DNA of 33,140 nt from a virus: IMG/VR virus record IMGVR_UViG_3300042400_001063, positions 1 to 33,140 of that record. One strand, given 5' to 3'. Under the pieces are notes generated by a model that was not told where the DNA came from, did not search any database, and saw only the letters and a list, made by a program, of their open reading frames with translations. Both the position numbers and the translations under genes were made by a program. This document shows, in pieces, positions 7,590 through 15,904 of this stretch; within the stretch, counting starts at the first letter, position 1, and each line of letters begins with the position of its first letter.

Positions 7590-7952
7590 ATGTCAAGAAA
7601 ATTTAAGTCTTTACTGAACTTAACAACACTAGCCTCCGACCCGATTGGGTCGGTAGGTGATGTGTTTTTTAACACAACAGAAAAAGCCTTAAAGATTCAT
7701 AATGGGCTTATATGGATAACAATAGCAAGCAACACAGACCCAGCTCCATTCTATATGCATACACACACATACGATGGAGAAGTTCATACAATTGATATTG
7801 AAAATCCTATAACTTTTAGAGACATAAATACAACAGCAAGCGTATCAGAAATTCTTCCAAAGGTAATAGGTTTTGATGGAGGCGCACCTTCAAATAACGT
7901 TGATGATGCTAGCTTCTTAGAGCTTTCATTACTAGACGGTGGTAAAGTTTAA
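7590..7952 (+). CDS. Small tail protein with the shared 'NT...GxxW' module
   Basis: A 120-residue protein. Its N-terminal half repeats the module of its neighbours (ASDPIGSVGDVFFNTTEKAL, then KIHNGLIW). The C-terminus (FDGGAPSNNV, then LLDGGKV) echoes that of the 118-residue protein at 9916 (FADGGSPSTS, then SGVLV). It probably docks on the same partner as the other small fibre-block proteins. It starts 3 nt after the preceding stop, with TAGGA as ribosome site. Confidence 0.55.
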   Translation: MSRKFKSLLNLTTLASDPIGSVGDVFFNTTEKALKIHNGLIWITIASNTDPAPFYMHTHTYDGEVHTIDIENPITFRDINTTASVSEILPKVIGFDGGAPSNNVDDASFLELSLLDGGKV

Positions 7953-7976
7953 TTTCAGATATTTATAATTATTTGA

Positions 7977-7985
7977 TGATATAAT
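7977..7985 (+). promoter_or_regulatory. Extended -10 promoter
   Basis: TG-A-TATAAT (hexamer 7980-7985) is a perfect -10 with TG. It is in the 61-base gap before ATG 8014 and has no recognisable -35. The predicted leader is about 22 nt and holds the ribosome site AGAGG. Confidence 0.55.
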
Positions 7986-8013
7986 TATCATAAGTCATAA
8001 ATCAGAGGTAAAC

Positions 8014-8571
8014 ATGGCAACAAGCTTCCCAAACTCAGTAGATTCATTAGTAAACCCTAATGCATCTGATCCATTATCTAGCCCATCTCATTCGCAACAG
8101 CATGCAAACTTAAACGACGCAGTTGAAGCAATAGAGACAAAAATTGGAGTCAACGGATCTAGCGATACAAATTCATTGCAATACAAAATTGCAGAACTTG
8201 AATCATCAGTTTATGATATAGAAAACAACACTTCTTCACCAGAGATTTTACTAGGACTTGAAGGAAATAACGACCTTACAGTCTATGGTATTGAAAACCC
8301 TACCAATGTAGATTCATTTGCAAAAAATGCTTGGAAAACAGTAAGATACAATCTTCAAGTCACAAAAGGTTCAGATGTTTACACATCAGAGATACTTGCA
8401 ACTCAAGATGGATCAGACATGATGGTATCAGAATCTAATATCATTTCAAACACAATCAACAGCATATTTACTTATACTTTTGAAGAAAATTCAGGTATAA
8501 TTAGCTTAAGAGTCGCACCAGTTTCTGGCGAGATCGCAGTAAGATTTGTTAGGACAGCACTTAAAGTATAA
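8014..8571 (+). CDS. Tail protein with 'HSQQHANLNDA' N-terminus
   Basis: A 185-residue protein. Its N-terminus (TSFPNSVDSLVNP, then SPSHSQQHANLNDAVEAIE) is a type I know from many actinophage and cyanophage tail proteins, where it precedes short coiled coils (here LQYKIAELESSVYDIENN, about 58-75). The C-terminal ~90 residues are beta-rich and probably globular (TYTFEENSGIISLRVAPVSG). This looks like a short trimeric fibre or attachment protein. It has its own promoter-like -10 and ribosome site AGAGG. Confidence 0.65.
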   Translation: MATSFPNSVDSLVNPNASDPLSSPSHSQQHANLNDAVEAIETKIGVNGSSDTNSLQYKIAELESSVYDIENNTSSPEILLGLEGNNDLTVYGIENPTNVDSFAKNAWKTVRYNLQVTKGSDVYTSEILATQDGSDMMVSESNIISNTINSIFTYTFEENSGIISLRVAPVSGEIAVRFVRTALKV

Positions 8572-8597
8572 AATAGGCAACAAGAGGAGTCATATAA

Positions 8598-9851
8598 ATG
8601 GCAACAGTAGTAAAAAACTTTAGAATTAAATCAGGTCTTATAGTTGAAGGTACAACAGGTACAATCAACAACCAAAATATACTTACAGAAACAGGCGGAG
8701 ATTCTTATATTCTCAATCTTGTTGGTGGCCCTACACTTGTAAAGTCAGTCGACACAGGCGTATTTAATGTCGATAACGCTGGCAATCTTACAATAAATGC
8801 AAACACATTTGATGCATACGGCGCAGCATCAGCAGCCCAAGCAGCAGCAGAAGCTACTGCAGCAACCGATGCTACTTCTAAGGCTAACGCAGCACAAGCA
8901 GCAGCAGAGGCTACAGCCTCAGCAGATGCTACTTCAAAGGCTAACGCTGCACAGACTGCAGCAGCAACCGATGCTACTTCTAAGGCTAACGCAGCACAAG
9001 CAGCAGCAGAAGCAACTGCATCAGCAGATGCAACATCAAAGGCTAACGCTGCAGAAGCAGCAGCAATCACTGCAGCAGCACTAGACGCTACTTCTAAGGC
9101 AAACGCAGCACAAGCAGCAGCAAACCTTTACACAGATGGAGCAGTTTCAGCACTTGTTGATTCAGCACCAGAACTTTTAAACACACTTAACGAACTGGCA
9201 GAAGCACTTGGTGATTCACCAGATACAATTACAAACCTCACAACATTAGTTGGAACAAAGGCTGACACATCATATGTTAACTCAGAAATTTCTGATCTTG
9301 ACACAGCAGCACAGGGTTATGCATCAGCAGCACAGACTGCAGCAGAGGCTACAGCCTCAGCAGATGCTACTTCAAAGGCTAACGCTGCACAGACTGCAGC
9401 AGAAGCAACTGCATCAGCAGATGCAACAAGCAAGGCAAACGCAGCACAGTCTGCAGCAGAAGCCACAGCTCAAGCAGCACTTGACGATGTTCTAGACGGA
9501 ACAACAGAGTTTACAGCTTTAAACATAAATGATCTTAGCTCCCAAAGAGCAGCTCAAGGAGTAGTTCCTACAGCTCAAACAGGATCATCAGTAATGTCAT
9601 GGTCTAAGTCAGACTACGGAACAGCAAAAGCTTGGGTTAAGTTTGCAACAGCAACACACTCACAGATTTCAGAAGTTCTACTAACTACAGATTCATCAAA
9701 CAATATAGCAATAACAGAATTTGGTATGGTCGGAACCAACGGGTCTCTTGGATCAGTTGGAGCATCTTACCTAAATGGAAATCTTGCAATAGAAGTAGAC
9801 ACTGTTCATGCAAATACAACAGTAACAGTAGTAGCAACATTAATTAAATAA
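8598..9851 (+). CDS. Tail fibre protein with Ala-rich coiled repeats
   Basis: A 417-residue protein. The N-terminus KNFRIKSGLIVEG matches that of the 9916 gene (KNFKVKNGIDVAG), suggesting a common docking site. Residues 76-176 and 243-296 are Ala-rich helical repeats with seven copies of DATSKANAA (at 91, 110, 125, 144, 163, 256, 275), predicted to form a coiled coil. Between them is SALVDSAPELLNTLNELAEA (184-203), a module also present in the 1017-residue fibre. The C-terminal ~110 residues are a beta domain (KAWVKFATATHSQISEVLL), a likely receptor-binding tip. The repeats are near-exact in DNA too, so copy number probably changes by recombination. Ribosome site AGAGGAG, spacer 8. Confidence 0.8.
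   Translation: MATVVKNFRIKSGLIVEGTTGTINNQNILTETGGDSYILNLVGGPTLVKSVDTGVFNVDNAGNLTINANTFDAYGAASAAQAAAEATAATDATSKANAAQAAAEATASADATSKANAAQTAAATDATSKANAAQAAAEATASADATSKANAAEAAAITAAALDATSKANAAQAAANLYTDGAVSALVDSAPELLNTLNELAEALGDSPDTITNLTTLVGTKADTSYVNSEISDLDTAAQGYASAAQTAAEATASADATSKANAAQTAAEATASADATSKANAAQSAAEATAQAALDDVLDGTTEFTALNINDLSSQRAAQGVVPTAQTGSSVMSWSKSDYGTAKAWVKFATATHSQISEVLLTTDSSNNIAITEFGMVGTNGSLGSVGASYLNGNLAIEVDTVHANTTVTVVATLIK
8859..9402 (+). repeat. Exact internal DNA repeats in the Ala-rich fibre gene
   Basis: Two exact pairs are visible. A 50-base pair at 8859-8908 and 8961-9010 is offset by 102 bases (34 codons), so it is in frame. A 64-base pair at 8901-8964 and 9339-9402 is offset by 438 bases (146 codons), also in frame. 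Both encode AEATA-DATSKANAAQ helical repeats. The in-frame offsets would let unequal recombination lengthen or shorten the coiled coil. Confidence 0.85.
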
Positions 9852-9860
9852 TTAAATAAA

Positions 9861-9901
9861 GGTAGGGGGTCCTTTCAAAACCCCACCAAAACAATTAGGG
9901 G
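9861..9901 (+). promoter_or_regulatory. Intergenic leader with alternative hairpins
   Basis: GGT-A-GGGG (9861-9868) can pair with CCCCACC (9881-9887), 7 bp with a bulged A. Competing pairings are AAAGG (9858-9862) with CCTTT (9871-9875), and CCCC (9881-9884) with the AGGGG at 9897-9901, the only ribosome-site-like sequence before ATG 9916 (spacer 14). No U-tract follows, so it is not a standard terminator. Confidence 0.35.
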
Positions 9902-9915
9902 ATATGTGAACTTAA

Positions 9916-10272
9916 ATGTCAACAACAGATAAGAACTTTAAAGTTAAGAATGGAATCGATGTCGCAGGAGATGCCACATTTGGTTCTGACGTTATATTGG
10001 GAACAACCCCCTTAAGATTTGATACAGCAACAAATAAGCTACAAATCCAGTTAAATGGAACTTGGAGTCCTATAGCTTTTGTCTCAGATATTCCAGACAA
10101 CTCAACAGAAATTGGGTTTATGGATGTTGGATTAGCAATAGATTATAATGGACTTCCAATATACACAGTACAGGCAAACGGAGTAAACACCACAGCAACT
10201 AAATTTGCTGACGGTGGATCTCCATCGACTTCAGTATATGGAATTATATTTGATTCTGGGGTTCTAGTTTAA
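9916..10272 (+). CDS. Small tail protein, paralogue of its neighbours' N-termini
   Basis: A 118-residue protein. Residues 1-50 combine KNFKVKNGIDVAGDATFGSD (compare the start of the 8598 gene) with TPLRFDTATNKLQIQLNGTW, the module found in the 5835, 6303 and 7590 genes. The C-terminus FADGGSPSTS...SGVLV resembles the end of the 7590 protein. It looks like a minimal adaptor or decoration protein built only from modules that the larger fibres also use. The ribosome site is distant (AGGGG 14 nt upstream) and can be masked by a hairpin. Confidence 0.55.
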   Translation: MSTTDKNFKVKNGIDVAGDATFGSDVILGTTPLRFDTATNKLQIQLNGTWSPIAFVSDIPDNSTEIGFMDVGLAIDYNGLPIYTVQANGVNTTATKFADGGSPSTSVYGIIFDSGVLV

Positions 10273-10281
10273 ACAAAATAA

Positions 10282-10290
10282 TGCTATAAT
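10282..10290 (+). promoter_or_regulatory. Extended -10 promoter for the long fibre gene
   Basis: TG-C-TATAAT (hexamer 10285-10290) is a perfect extended -10 in a 40-base gap. The start site would fall near 10297, giving a leader of about 16 nt containing AAGGGG before ATG 10313. Confidence 0.55.
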
Positions 10291-10312
10291 TAGCAAATAA
10301 GGGGTAATAAAT

Positions 10313-13300
10313 ATGTCAACAGTAAGAATTCAAGTAAGAAGAGGCACAGCAGCAGAGTGGACCTCAGTAAATCCTACTCTAGCAGCAGGAGAAATGGGTG
10401 TTGAAACAGACACTCGTAAGTTAAAAATTGGAACTGGCAACACAGCATGGACTAGTCTTTCATACATAGCCGCTGACTCGCCAGCCATTACCGAAATTGC
10501 ACAAGATGCAATTGATCAAGCTCTTTCAATGGGCTCAGGTCTTACAAAGTCTTACAATGACGTTACAAATACAATTTCTATCACAGTTGATACAAATGTT
10601 ATTGCCACAAATTCATATGTAGATAACGCAGTTGGCGGATTACAAAATACAGTAACATCTGATTATGTTTTACTAGCAGATGTAGGAAATGCAGGCGGAC
10701 CAGCAAAGCTAGATGCTAACGGCAACCTACTTGTTCCAAAGTCAAGCATTATATTAGAGGGCACAACAGGTAATGATTTTGAAACTACACTTGCAGTAAC
10801 AGACCCAACAGCAAACAGAACTATCACCTTCCCAGATGCAACTACAACAGTTGTTGGAACAGATACAGCACAAACTTTATCAAATAAAACTTTAACAAGC
10901 CCTATTATAAATGGAGCAACAGTTGGAGGAGATATTATTCCTTCATCTGATGCCACATACGATTTGGGATCCCCTGAAAATAAGTTTAAAGATTTGTATC
11001 TATCTGGCACAACACTCTATTTAGACACAGCCACAATTGAGATAGACAGCACCGATATAAAGCTTAGCCATAGTGGAAACTCTACAACAATACCAATTGG
11101 AAACGGAAATCATACCGTAGTCACTTTAGCTGGACAACAAACCCTATCAGATAAGACTTTAACAACTCCAACAATTAACGGAGGAGAGATTACAGCAACT
11201 GGTGGCACTCCACGTATTCATGGAATCTATCTTCCATCACCACACTTTATTACTTTTGAAGGCACAACAAATAATGAGTTTGAAACAGTATTAGAGGCTG
11301 GGGACCCAACAGCAGACCGCACAGTTACTTTGCCAAACGCTTCAGGTACATTAGCCTTAACTTCATATGTAGACAATAAAGTTGCTGAACTTGTTGACTC
11401 TGCACCAGAAACACTTAATACTTTAAATGAGTTGGCGGAAGCTATAGGCGAAGATGAAAATTATGCAGCAACTATGACAAATGCATTGGGAGTTATTACA
11501 CAAGCTGGAATGACCCACTCTACATCAACAACAAATGTTCACGGCATTCCAGATACAACATTATTAGTAACAAACAGCGAGGTGTCTGAGTCTATTGGGA
11601 ATGCAATTACCACACATAATGGTACAGAAACTAACGTCCACGGAATTTCAAATACAGCAGATTTAATGCTAAAAACTGGTTCTACAATGACTGGAGCACT
11701 AGTACTAAGTGGAAGCCCACAAAATAATTTAGAGGCATCAACTAAGCAATATGTTGACAACGAAATTAGCAACACAGAAATTTATGCAGACAGCACCGCA
11801 GATTCTAAAATATCAACACATGCATCTGTAACTCAAAATGTTCATGGAATTGCTGATACAGCACTTCTAGCAACAAAATCATACGCAGACACAGCAGAAG
11901 CAGATGCAATTACAGCAGCACAAACATTTACTACAGATGCTATAAATGCATTAGATACTGATGATATTGAAGAGGGTACAACAAACAAGTACTACACATC
12001 AGTAAGATCTACAGCAGATGCTGTCGCAGCAATGTCTGACGGTGGGAATGCAATAGCTACAGATAGTTTAGAGGTATCTACAAATGACTTCAATGTCGGA
12101 GCAGATGCAAAAGATTTAAGAACAGACGATGATTATACAAACCCAATTGCAGTGTTTTCAACTGCAGCAAATGATTATGCACAAGTTGCAGTTAAAAATA
12201 CAACAGATGCACCAAATTCATCTACAGATGTGATTTTATACTCTTCAAATGGAAACGATGCTTCTGGATGGGTAAACATCGGAATTACCGCACCAACATT
12301 CGCAGACCCAGACTTTACGATAACTGGCGGAAATGACGGATACATATTTATGGAAGCCCCAGTAGGAACAGCTGGAAACGGAAATCTTGTAATTGCAACT
12401 GGTGCTAATGGAACACACAACCACATTGTTTTTGCTGCAGGAGGATTACAGTCAAACAATACACAAATGACTATTTTCCCAGATGAAAATGTTCACATTG
12501 AAATTGATACACCTTCTACATCACCAACAACAGGTGCATTAACCGTAGTTGGTGGAGTTGGTATTCAGGGAGACCTGAATATTAACGGAGATGTTACAAT
12601 TGAAGGAACTATTGTTTTCGGAGGAGAAGGAACAACTGTAGAAACATCAAACCTCTCAGTAACAGATCCACTAATTTTCACAGGAGACAACAACGCATCA
12701 GATATTGTTGACCTAGGTTTTATTGGAGAATACACTATTGGTGGCAACACTAAATATTCAGGTATTGTCCGTGATGCCTCCGACGGCGTTATTAAAGCAT
12801 TTAAGCATGCATCAACAAAGCCAACTTCAACTGTAAATTTCGCAGAAGCAGGTATTGAATATTCAGACCTACAAGTTGCAGCAATAAATGCATCATCATT
12901 AACGGTAGGAGATGTTTCAAATACAGAGTTTGGATATCTAAATGGAGTTACATCAGCAATTCAAACTCAAATAGATACTAAGGCCCCAATTAATGCTCCG
13001 ACATTTACTGGCACAGTGACTGTGTCAGCATCTGGAATCGCATTCTCAGACGGAACACAGACAAAGATTGGTGTTCCATCTATAACAACATTTGGAACAG
13101 AGAGAACATCATCAGAGACACTCGCATCTGGCGAGCAAGATAAGTTTATCCCAATAAGTGGAGCGGTACAAATTACTCTTCCTTCATCTGGATATTCAAC
13201 TGGTCAATCAATTGACTTCTACCAAGCGTCAGGAACTGGAGCATCATTTGCTTCAACAAACGGCGTTGTTGGTACACCAGGCTTAAAATTCAGAAACACA

Positions 13301-13366
13301 AACTCAGTAGTAACAGCAATGAAAACTCCAAGCGGTTGGTTAGTTTTTGGAGATCTTTTAGCTTAA
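10313..13366 (+). CDS. Long tail fibre with Mtd-like N-terminal domain
   Basis: The largest complete protein here, 1017 residues. Residues 4-52 (VRIQVRRGTAAEW..., GEMGVETDTRKLKIG) match the N-terminal domain seen in the major tropism determinant and many phage fibres; it probably anchors the fibre. Next come repeats with DPTANRTITFPDA (twice, near 160 and 330) and TYDLGSPENKFKDLYL. SAPETLNTLNELAEA near 365 is shared with the 8598 fibre. Three 'NVHGI' repeats lie near 407, 441 and 509. A GGVGIQGDLNINGDVTIEG stretch follows near 750, then a C-terminal beta domain (about 925-1017). No chaperone or peptidase motif is evident at the end. Ribosome site AAGGGG, spacer 8. Confidence 0.85.
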   Translation: MSTVRIQVRRGTAAEWTSVNPTLAAGEMGVETDTRKLKIGTGNTAWTSLSYIAADSPAITEIAQDAIDQALSMGSGLTKSYNDVTNTISITVDTNVIATNSYVDNAVGGLQNTVTSDYVLLADVGNAGGPAKLDANGNLLVPKSSIILEGTTGNDFETTLAVTDPTANRTITFPDATTTVVGTDTAQTLSNKTLTSPIINGATVGGDIIPSSDATYDLGSPENKFKDLYLSGTTLYLDTATIEIDSTDIKLSHSGNSTTIPIGNGNHTVVTLAGQQTLSDKTLTTPTINGGEITATGGTPRIHGIYLPSPHFITFEGTTNNEFETVLEAGDPTADRTVTLPNASGTLALTSYVDNKVAELVDSAPETLNTLNELAEAIGEDENYAATMTNALGVITQAGMTHSTSTTNVHGIPDTTLLVTNSEVSESIGNAITTHNGTETNVHGISNTADLMLKTGSTMTGALVLSGSPQNNLEASTKQYVDNEISNTEIYADSTADSKISTHASVTQNVHGIADTALLATKSYADTAEADAITAAQTFTTDAINALDTDDIEEGTTNKYYTSVRSTADAVAAMSDGGNAIATDSLEVSTNDFNVGADAKDLRTDDDYTNPIAVFSTAANDYAQVAVKNTTDAPNSSTDVILYSSNGNDASGWVNIGITAPTFADPDFTITGGNDGYIFMEAPVGTAGNGNLVIATGANGTHNHIVFAAGGLQSNNTQMTIFPDENVHIEIDTPSTSPTTGALTVVGGVGIQGDLNINGDVTIEGTIVFGGEGTTVETSNLSVTDPLIFTGDNNASDIVDLGFIGEYTIGGNTKYSGIVRDASDGVIKAFKHASTKPTSTVNFAEAGIEYSDLQVAAINASSLTVGDVSNTEFGYLNGVTSAIQTQIDTKAPINAPTFTGTVTVSASGIAFSDGTQTKIGVPSITTFGTERTSSETLASGEQDKFIPISGAVQITLPSSGYSTGQSIDFYQASGTGASFASTNGVVGTPGLKFRNTNSVVTAMKTPSGWLVFGDLLA

Positions 13367-13389
13367 AGAAATAATAGGGGAGAACATAC

Positions 13390-14697
13390 ATGTCAAAGCA
13401 AGCAGGTAGAATGAGCCAATCGGCTAATGACTTTTTAGAGCCATTTAAGCCAATTATAGGAACAGCAACAGATATAGGAACAAATAGACCGTTTAATAAT
13501 GGAGCTGCATCCGTATCATTTACAATGAGTGTAGATTCTCCACCAGCTACTTCATATACAGTCACATCAAATCCAGGAAACTACACTGGCTCTGGATCTG
13601 CTTCTCCTATTACAGTAGAAGGTCTACAGTCTACAACTGGCTATACATTTACAGTTATAGCTACAAATGCAGTAGGAAACTCAGTTCCTTCAGATGCAAG
13701 TAATTCAATTACAGCAACAACTGTCCCAAGTACACCAAATGCCCCAAGTCTCTCAAATAACGGAGCAGAAACAAACGCAGTATCCTGGTCAGCACCATCA
13801 TCAAACGGTGGAAAGGGCATCACAGGCTATTCTTTAATTGATCATGAAAATGATACTTACTCATACAATGCAAATACATTCTCTGCAAATGTTTCTGAAA
13901 ATGGAAACGAAGCCCAAACCATTAGAGTAAGAGCTCAAAATGATAACGGGTTTTCTTCATATAGCTCTAATTCAAATCAAATTACCACAACACCATTTAG
14001 CTTCTCACCATTCGGATTTACCCCATTTGGGTTCACTCCATTCGGATTTACACCATTCGGGTTTACACCATTTGGGTTTACTCCATTCGGGTTTACACCA
14101 TTTGGGTTTACTCCTAAGTCGGTAGGAGCAGAAACAATTATTAAGTCTAAGGTGCCAGAGGGACTAATTCTAGCTCACAATTTGAGCGTAGGAGATGTTC
14201 TTTACTCTGCAAATATCGAAGGTATTGATGTTTCGAATACAGCAATATTAGAGTATTTACAAAATTGGTCTTCAAATAGCGCAAGTATATCTCAGGATGT
14301 AGAAACAACTATTGTTGCAATGGCAGCAAGAATTTCTCAAGAGGGTGCTGTTGTTATTAATGGAAATAAGTACTCAAAGCAACACTTTGTTTTAATTAAA
14401 AGAAACAACGAGATTCAATTCCAGCCTTCTGCAGAGGTTTTAGAGACAGATTTAATCTTCTCACCATCAGAGTCAGACTGGGTGGCAATTACAGACTACA
14501 AGATTACAGATCAGAGAGAACTTTTGGTTTCAATTGACGTTGAACCATACGATGTATTCTTTACAGACAACGCATTAGTACACGACTCTTACAGAGCAAT
14601 AGATGATCCAAACGTGTTAACTTCTAGCGACGAAACATTTAGCGATAAGCTAGACGCAATGTATCAACAATGGAGAGATTCTCAAGACCAACAGTAG
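13390..14697 (+). CDS. FnIII - PFGFT repeat - Hint-like domain protein, virion-associated
   Basis: 435 residues. Two fibronectin III-like domains (about 33-111 and 115-200) are followed by seven perfect PFGFT units (207-241) after a degenerate PFSFS. From S244 a Hint/intein-like domain follows. SVGAETII fits block A with Ser at the nucleophile position, and LSVGDVLYS is the next strand. YSKQHFVLI carries the block-B His (S329-x2-H332). WVAITDYKI, then LLVSIDVEPYDVFFTDNALVHDS ends in H398-D399-S400. Inteins normally end His-Asn; here Asn is Asp. A ~35-residue acidic tail follows. It could cleave or splice itself, or be a structural relic. It lies downstream of the long fibre (23-base gap, ribosome site GGGGAG) and just before the modification cassette. 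FnIII domains suit a virion surface protein that binds sugars weakly. Confidence 0.7.
   Translation: MSKQAGRMSQSANDFLEPFKPIIGTATDIGTNRPFNNGAASVSFTMSVDSPPATSYTVTSNPGNYTGSGSASPITVEGLQSTTGYTFTVIATNAVGNSVPSDASNSITATTVPSTPNAPSLSNNGAETNAVSWSAPSSNGGKGITGYSLIDHENDTYSYNANTFSANVSENGNEAQTIRVRAQNDNGFSSYSSNSNQITTTPFSFSPFGFTPFGFTPFGFTPFGFTPFGFTPFGFTPFGFTPKSVGAETIIKSKVPEGLILAHNLSVGDVLYSANIEGIDVSNTAILEYLQNWSSNSASISQDVETTIVAMAARISQEGAVVINGNKYSKQHFVLIKRNNEIQFQPSAEVLETDLIFSPSESDWVAITDYKITDQRELLVSIDVEPYDVFFTDNALVHDSYRAIDDPNVLTSSDETFSDKLDAMYQQWRDSQDQQ
14008..14112 (+). repeat. Seven tandem 15-base repeats encoding PFGFT
   Basis: Seven in-frame 15-base units encode Pro-Phe-Gly-Phe-Thr with only third-position changes (cca ttc/ttt gga/ggg ttt/ttc aca/acc/act). 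Synonymous variation with no amino-acid change implies selection on the peptide. It bridges the FnIII part and the Hint-like domain. Confidence 0.95.
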
Positions 14698-14709
14698 TCA
14701 GGAATTAAC

Positions 14710-15357
14710 TTGTTTGAAAAATTAAAAAAAGCACATAGAATGGGCATTTCTGGTGCTAAATATTTTGATGGAAAACCTATACCAAGCTTTAGAAGGTATC
14801 CTAAGTATATAGAAGGAACCTGGGCTCAATACACTGTATTTACAGATAAAGGTAATTCTCAAGCAATAGAATGCTTGTATAAAAATACAGATAACGAGTC
14901 TGGCACTATTGTAATGTCTGGATTTATTAATAATGACTATCCAGTTTCATGGGCTACAATTATTATAGACGGATACGATAAAGATCATTATACTGCAATA
15001 ACAGATAGGTTTTATACAAGCCCGCTTCATAGAAAAAAGAAATATATGGAGTCTCTATCTCTTATTGGCTATCCAATATGGTGTAGTTTTTTTAATATAT
15101 TACCTAGACTTGGTCCAGGATATACCCAAGGCACACAAGCAGTAGCTTTAAGCGGATTAAATATGGTAGCAGCTTCAGCCAAAAAAAGGTTTAACTTGAC
15201 TGGCAAAAAAGCAGAAAAGGTAGTTAAGGGCGGGATGACTCCAGGAGAACTGCCACAGATAAATATGCCAGCAGACTTAGTAATATATAAAGACCCTGTT
15301 TTTCCTGCCCTGTTTCATTCCATGAGCGTTTGGGAGCCAAATGATAAAAAATATTAA
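14710..15357 (+). CDS. Hypothetical protein, first gene of the modification cassette
   Basis: 215 residues from a TTG start with AGGA 7 nt upstream. No family is certain. The centre (ATIIIDGYDKDHYTAITDRFYTSPLHRKKKYMESL, about residues 82-116, read in pieces) has the strand-then-basic-loop-then-helix look of an acyltransferase (GNAT) core, but I cannot see a full acetyl-CoA motif. The rest has a Gly-rich stretch (LGPGYTQGTQAVALSG) and no signal peptide. It follows the Hint-like gene by 12 bases, and the next gene begins inside its 3' end (17-base overlap). Confidence 0.5.
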   Translation: MFEKLKKAHRMGISGAKYFDGKPIPSFRRYPKYIEGTWAQYTVFTDKGNSQAIECLYKNTDNESGTIVMSGFINNDYPVSWATIIIDGYDKDHYTAITDRFYTSPLHRKKKYMESLSLIGYPIWCSFFNILPRLGPGYTQGTQAVALSGLNMVAASAKKRFNLTGKKAEKVVKGGMTPGELPQINMPADLVIYKDPVFPALFHSMSVWEPNDKKY

Positions 15358-15904
15358 TAACATAAACAATAAAACTTTGCTATCCGAATACAATAGAATG
15401 CTTGCGGAAATGCATGAGTATGTGTACAAGTTTAATCCTGGGCTAAAGCTTGGATTTAAGCCTAAAAAAGTATCACTAATTGATTATAGAACCTTTAACT
15501 TTTTTTCAATGTATAGTAGAAATATACATATTCTGTATAAAGAAATTAACGACATTGCAAAAGAATTTTGCAGAGAGTCAAATGTTAATTTTGAAAGAAA
15601 CTATTTTTACCTATTAGGGAATATAGTTAAAAACGAAACTGTTCCATTAAATACATATGTAAACTTTGCCCCAAACTATAAAACAACATTTGTAGGGTTT
15701 TATATATTGTCGTCAAATAACGATGAAATGTTTATTAATGATGAAAAAGTTGATCTAGTACCTGGACAATTAATATTCCTGGAGTCATCAGCAAAGATAT
15801 TATTTAATCAAATAAGCAATGATTTCGTAATGCTATCTTTTAATATTTCTCCCCTAGAGTATCTCTACAGACAGTACTATCAGAAATGGATACCGCTTTC
15901 ATGA
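15341..15904 (+). CDS. 2OG-oxygenase-like protein lacking its iron ligands
   Basis: 187 residues, clearly related to the intact oxygenase at 18079. Shared landmarks in order are DYRTFNFF / EYNVFQFY, ILYKEI / KLYKNI, VNFE, a G-x-N/F strand, GFYIL / GYYSV, ISPL / IVPL and the ending QKWIPLS / QHWIPLL. The metal motif WHDH of the relative is replaced by VNFA (107-110). The distal His and the 2OG-binding Arg region (GHPHAMG..., GPRVTIAY) are replaced by ISNDFVMLSF. So it is probably not an oxygenase. It may be a pseudoenzyme subunit or a binding protein. ATG 15341 has GGGAG at a 4-nt spacing and overlaps the previous gene by 17 bases. Confidence 0.65.
   Translation: MIKNINNINNKTLLSEYNRMLAEMHEYVYKFNPGLKLGFKPKKVSLIDYRTFNFFSMYSRNIHILYKEINDIAKEFCRESNVNFERNYFYLLGNIVKNETVPLNTYVNFAPNYKTTFVGFYILSSNNDEMFINDEKVDLVPGQLIFLESSAKILFNQISNDFVMLSFNISPLEYLYRQYYQKWIPLS

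Noticed and set aside
8797-9495. Gln/Leu-rich open frames inside the Ala-rich fibre gene
   Set aside because: They are out-of-frame readings of GCA-rich repeats, with no ribosome site.
10313-13366. Possible diversity-generating retroelement, because of the Mtd-like N-terminal domain
   Set aside because: No reverse transcriptase gene, no template/variable repeat pair and no C-type-lectin end in this window. The domain is common in ordinary fibres.
14008-14112. CRISPR-like tandem repeat
   Set aside because: Units are contiguous, 15 bases, with no spacers and encode a perfect peptide repeat in frame.
14119-14589. Fully functional intein with a homing endonuclease
   Set aside because: The segment is too short for an endonuclease, no LAGLIDADG or HNH motif is seen, and the terminal Asn is absent; reported instead as a Hint-like domain of unknown activity.
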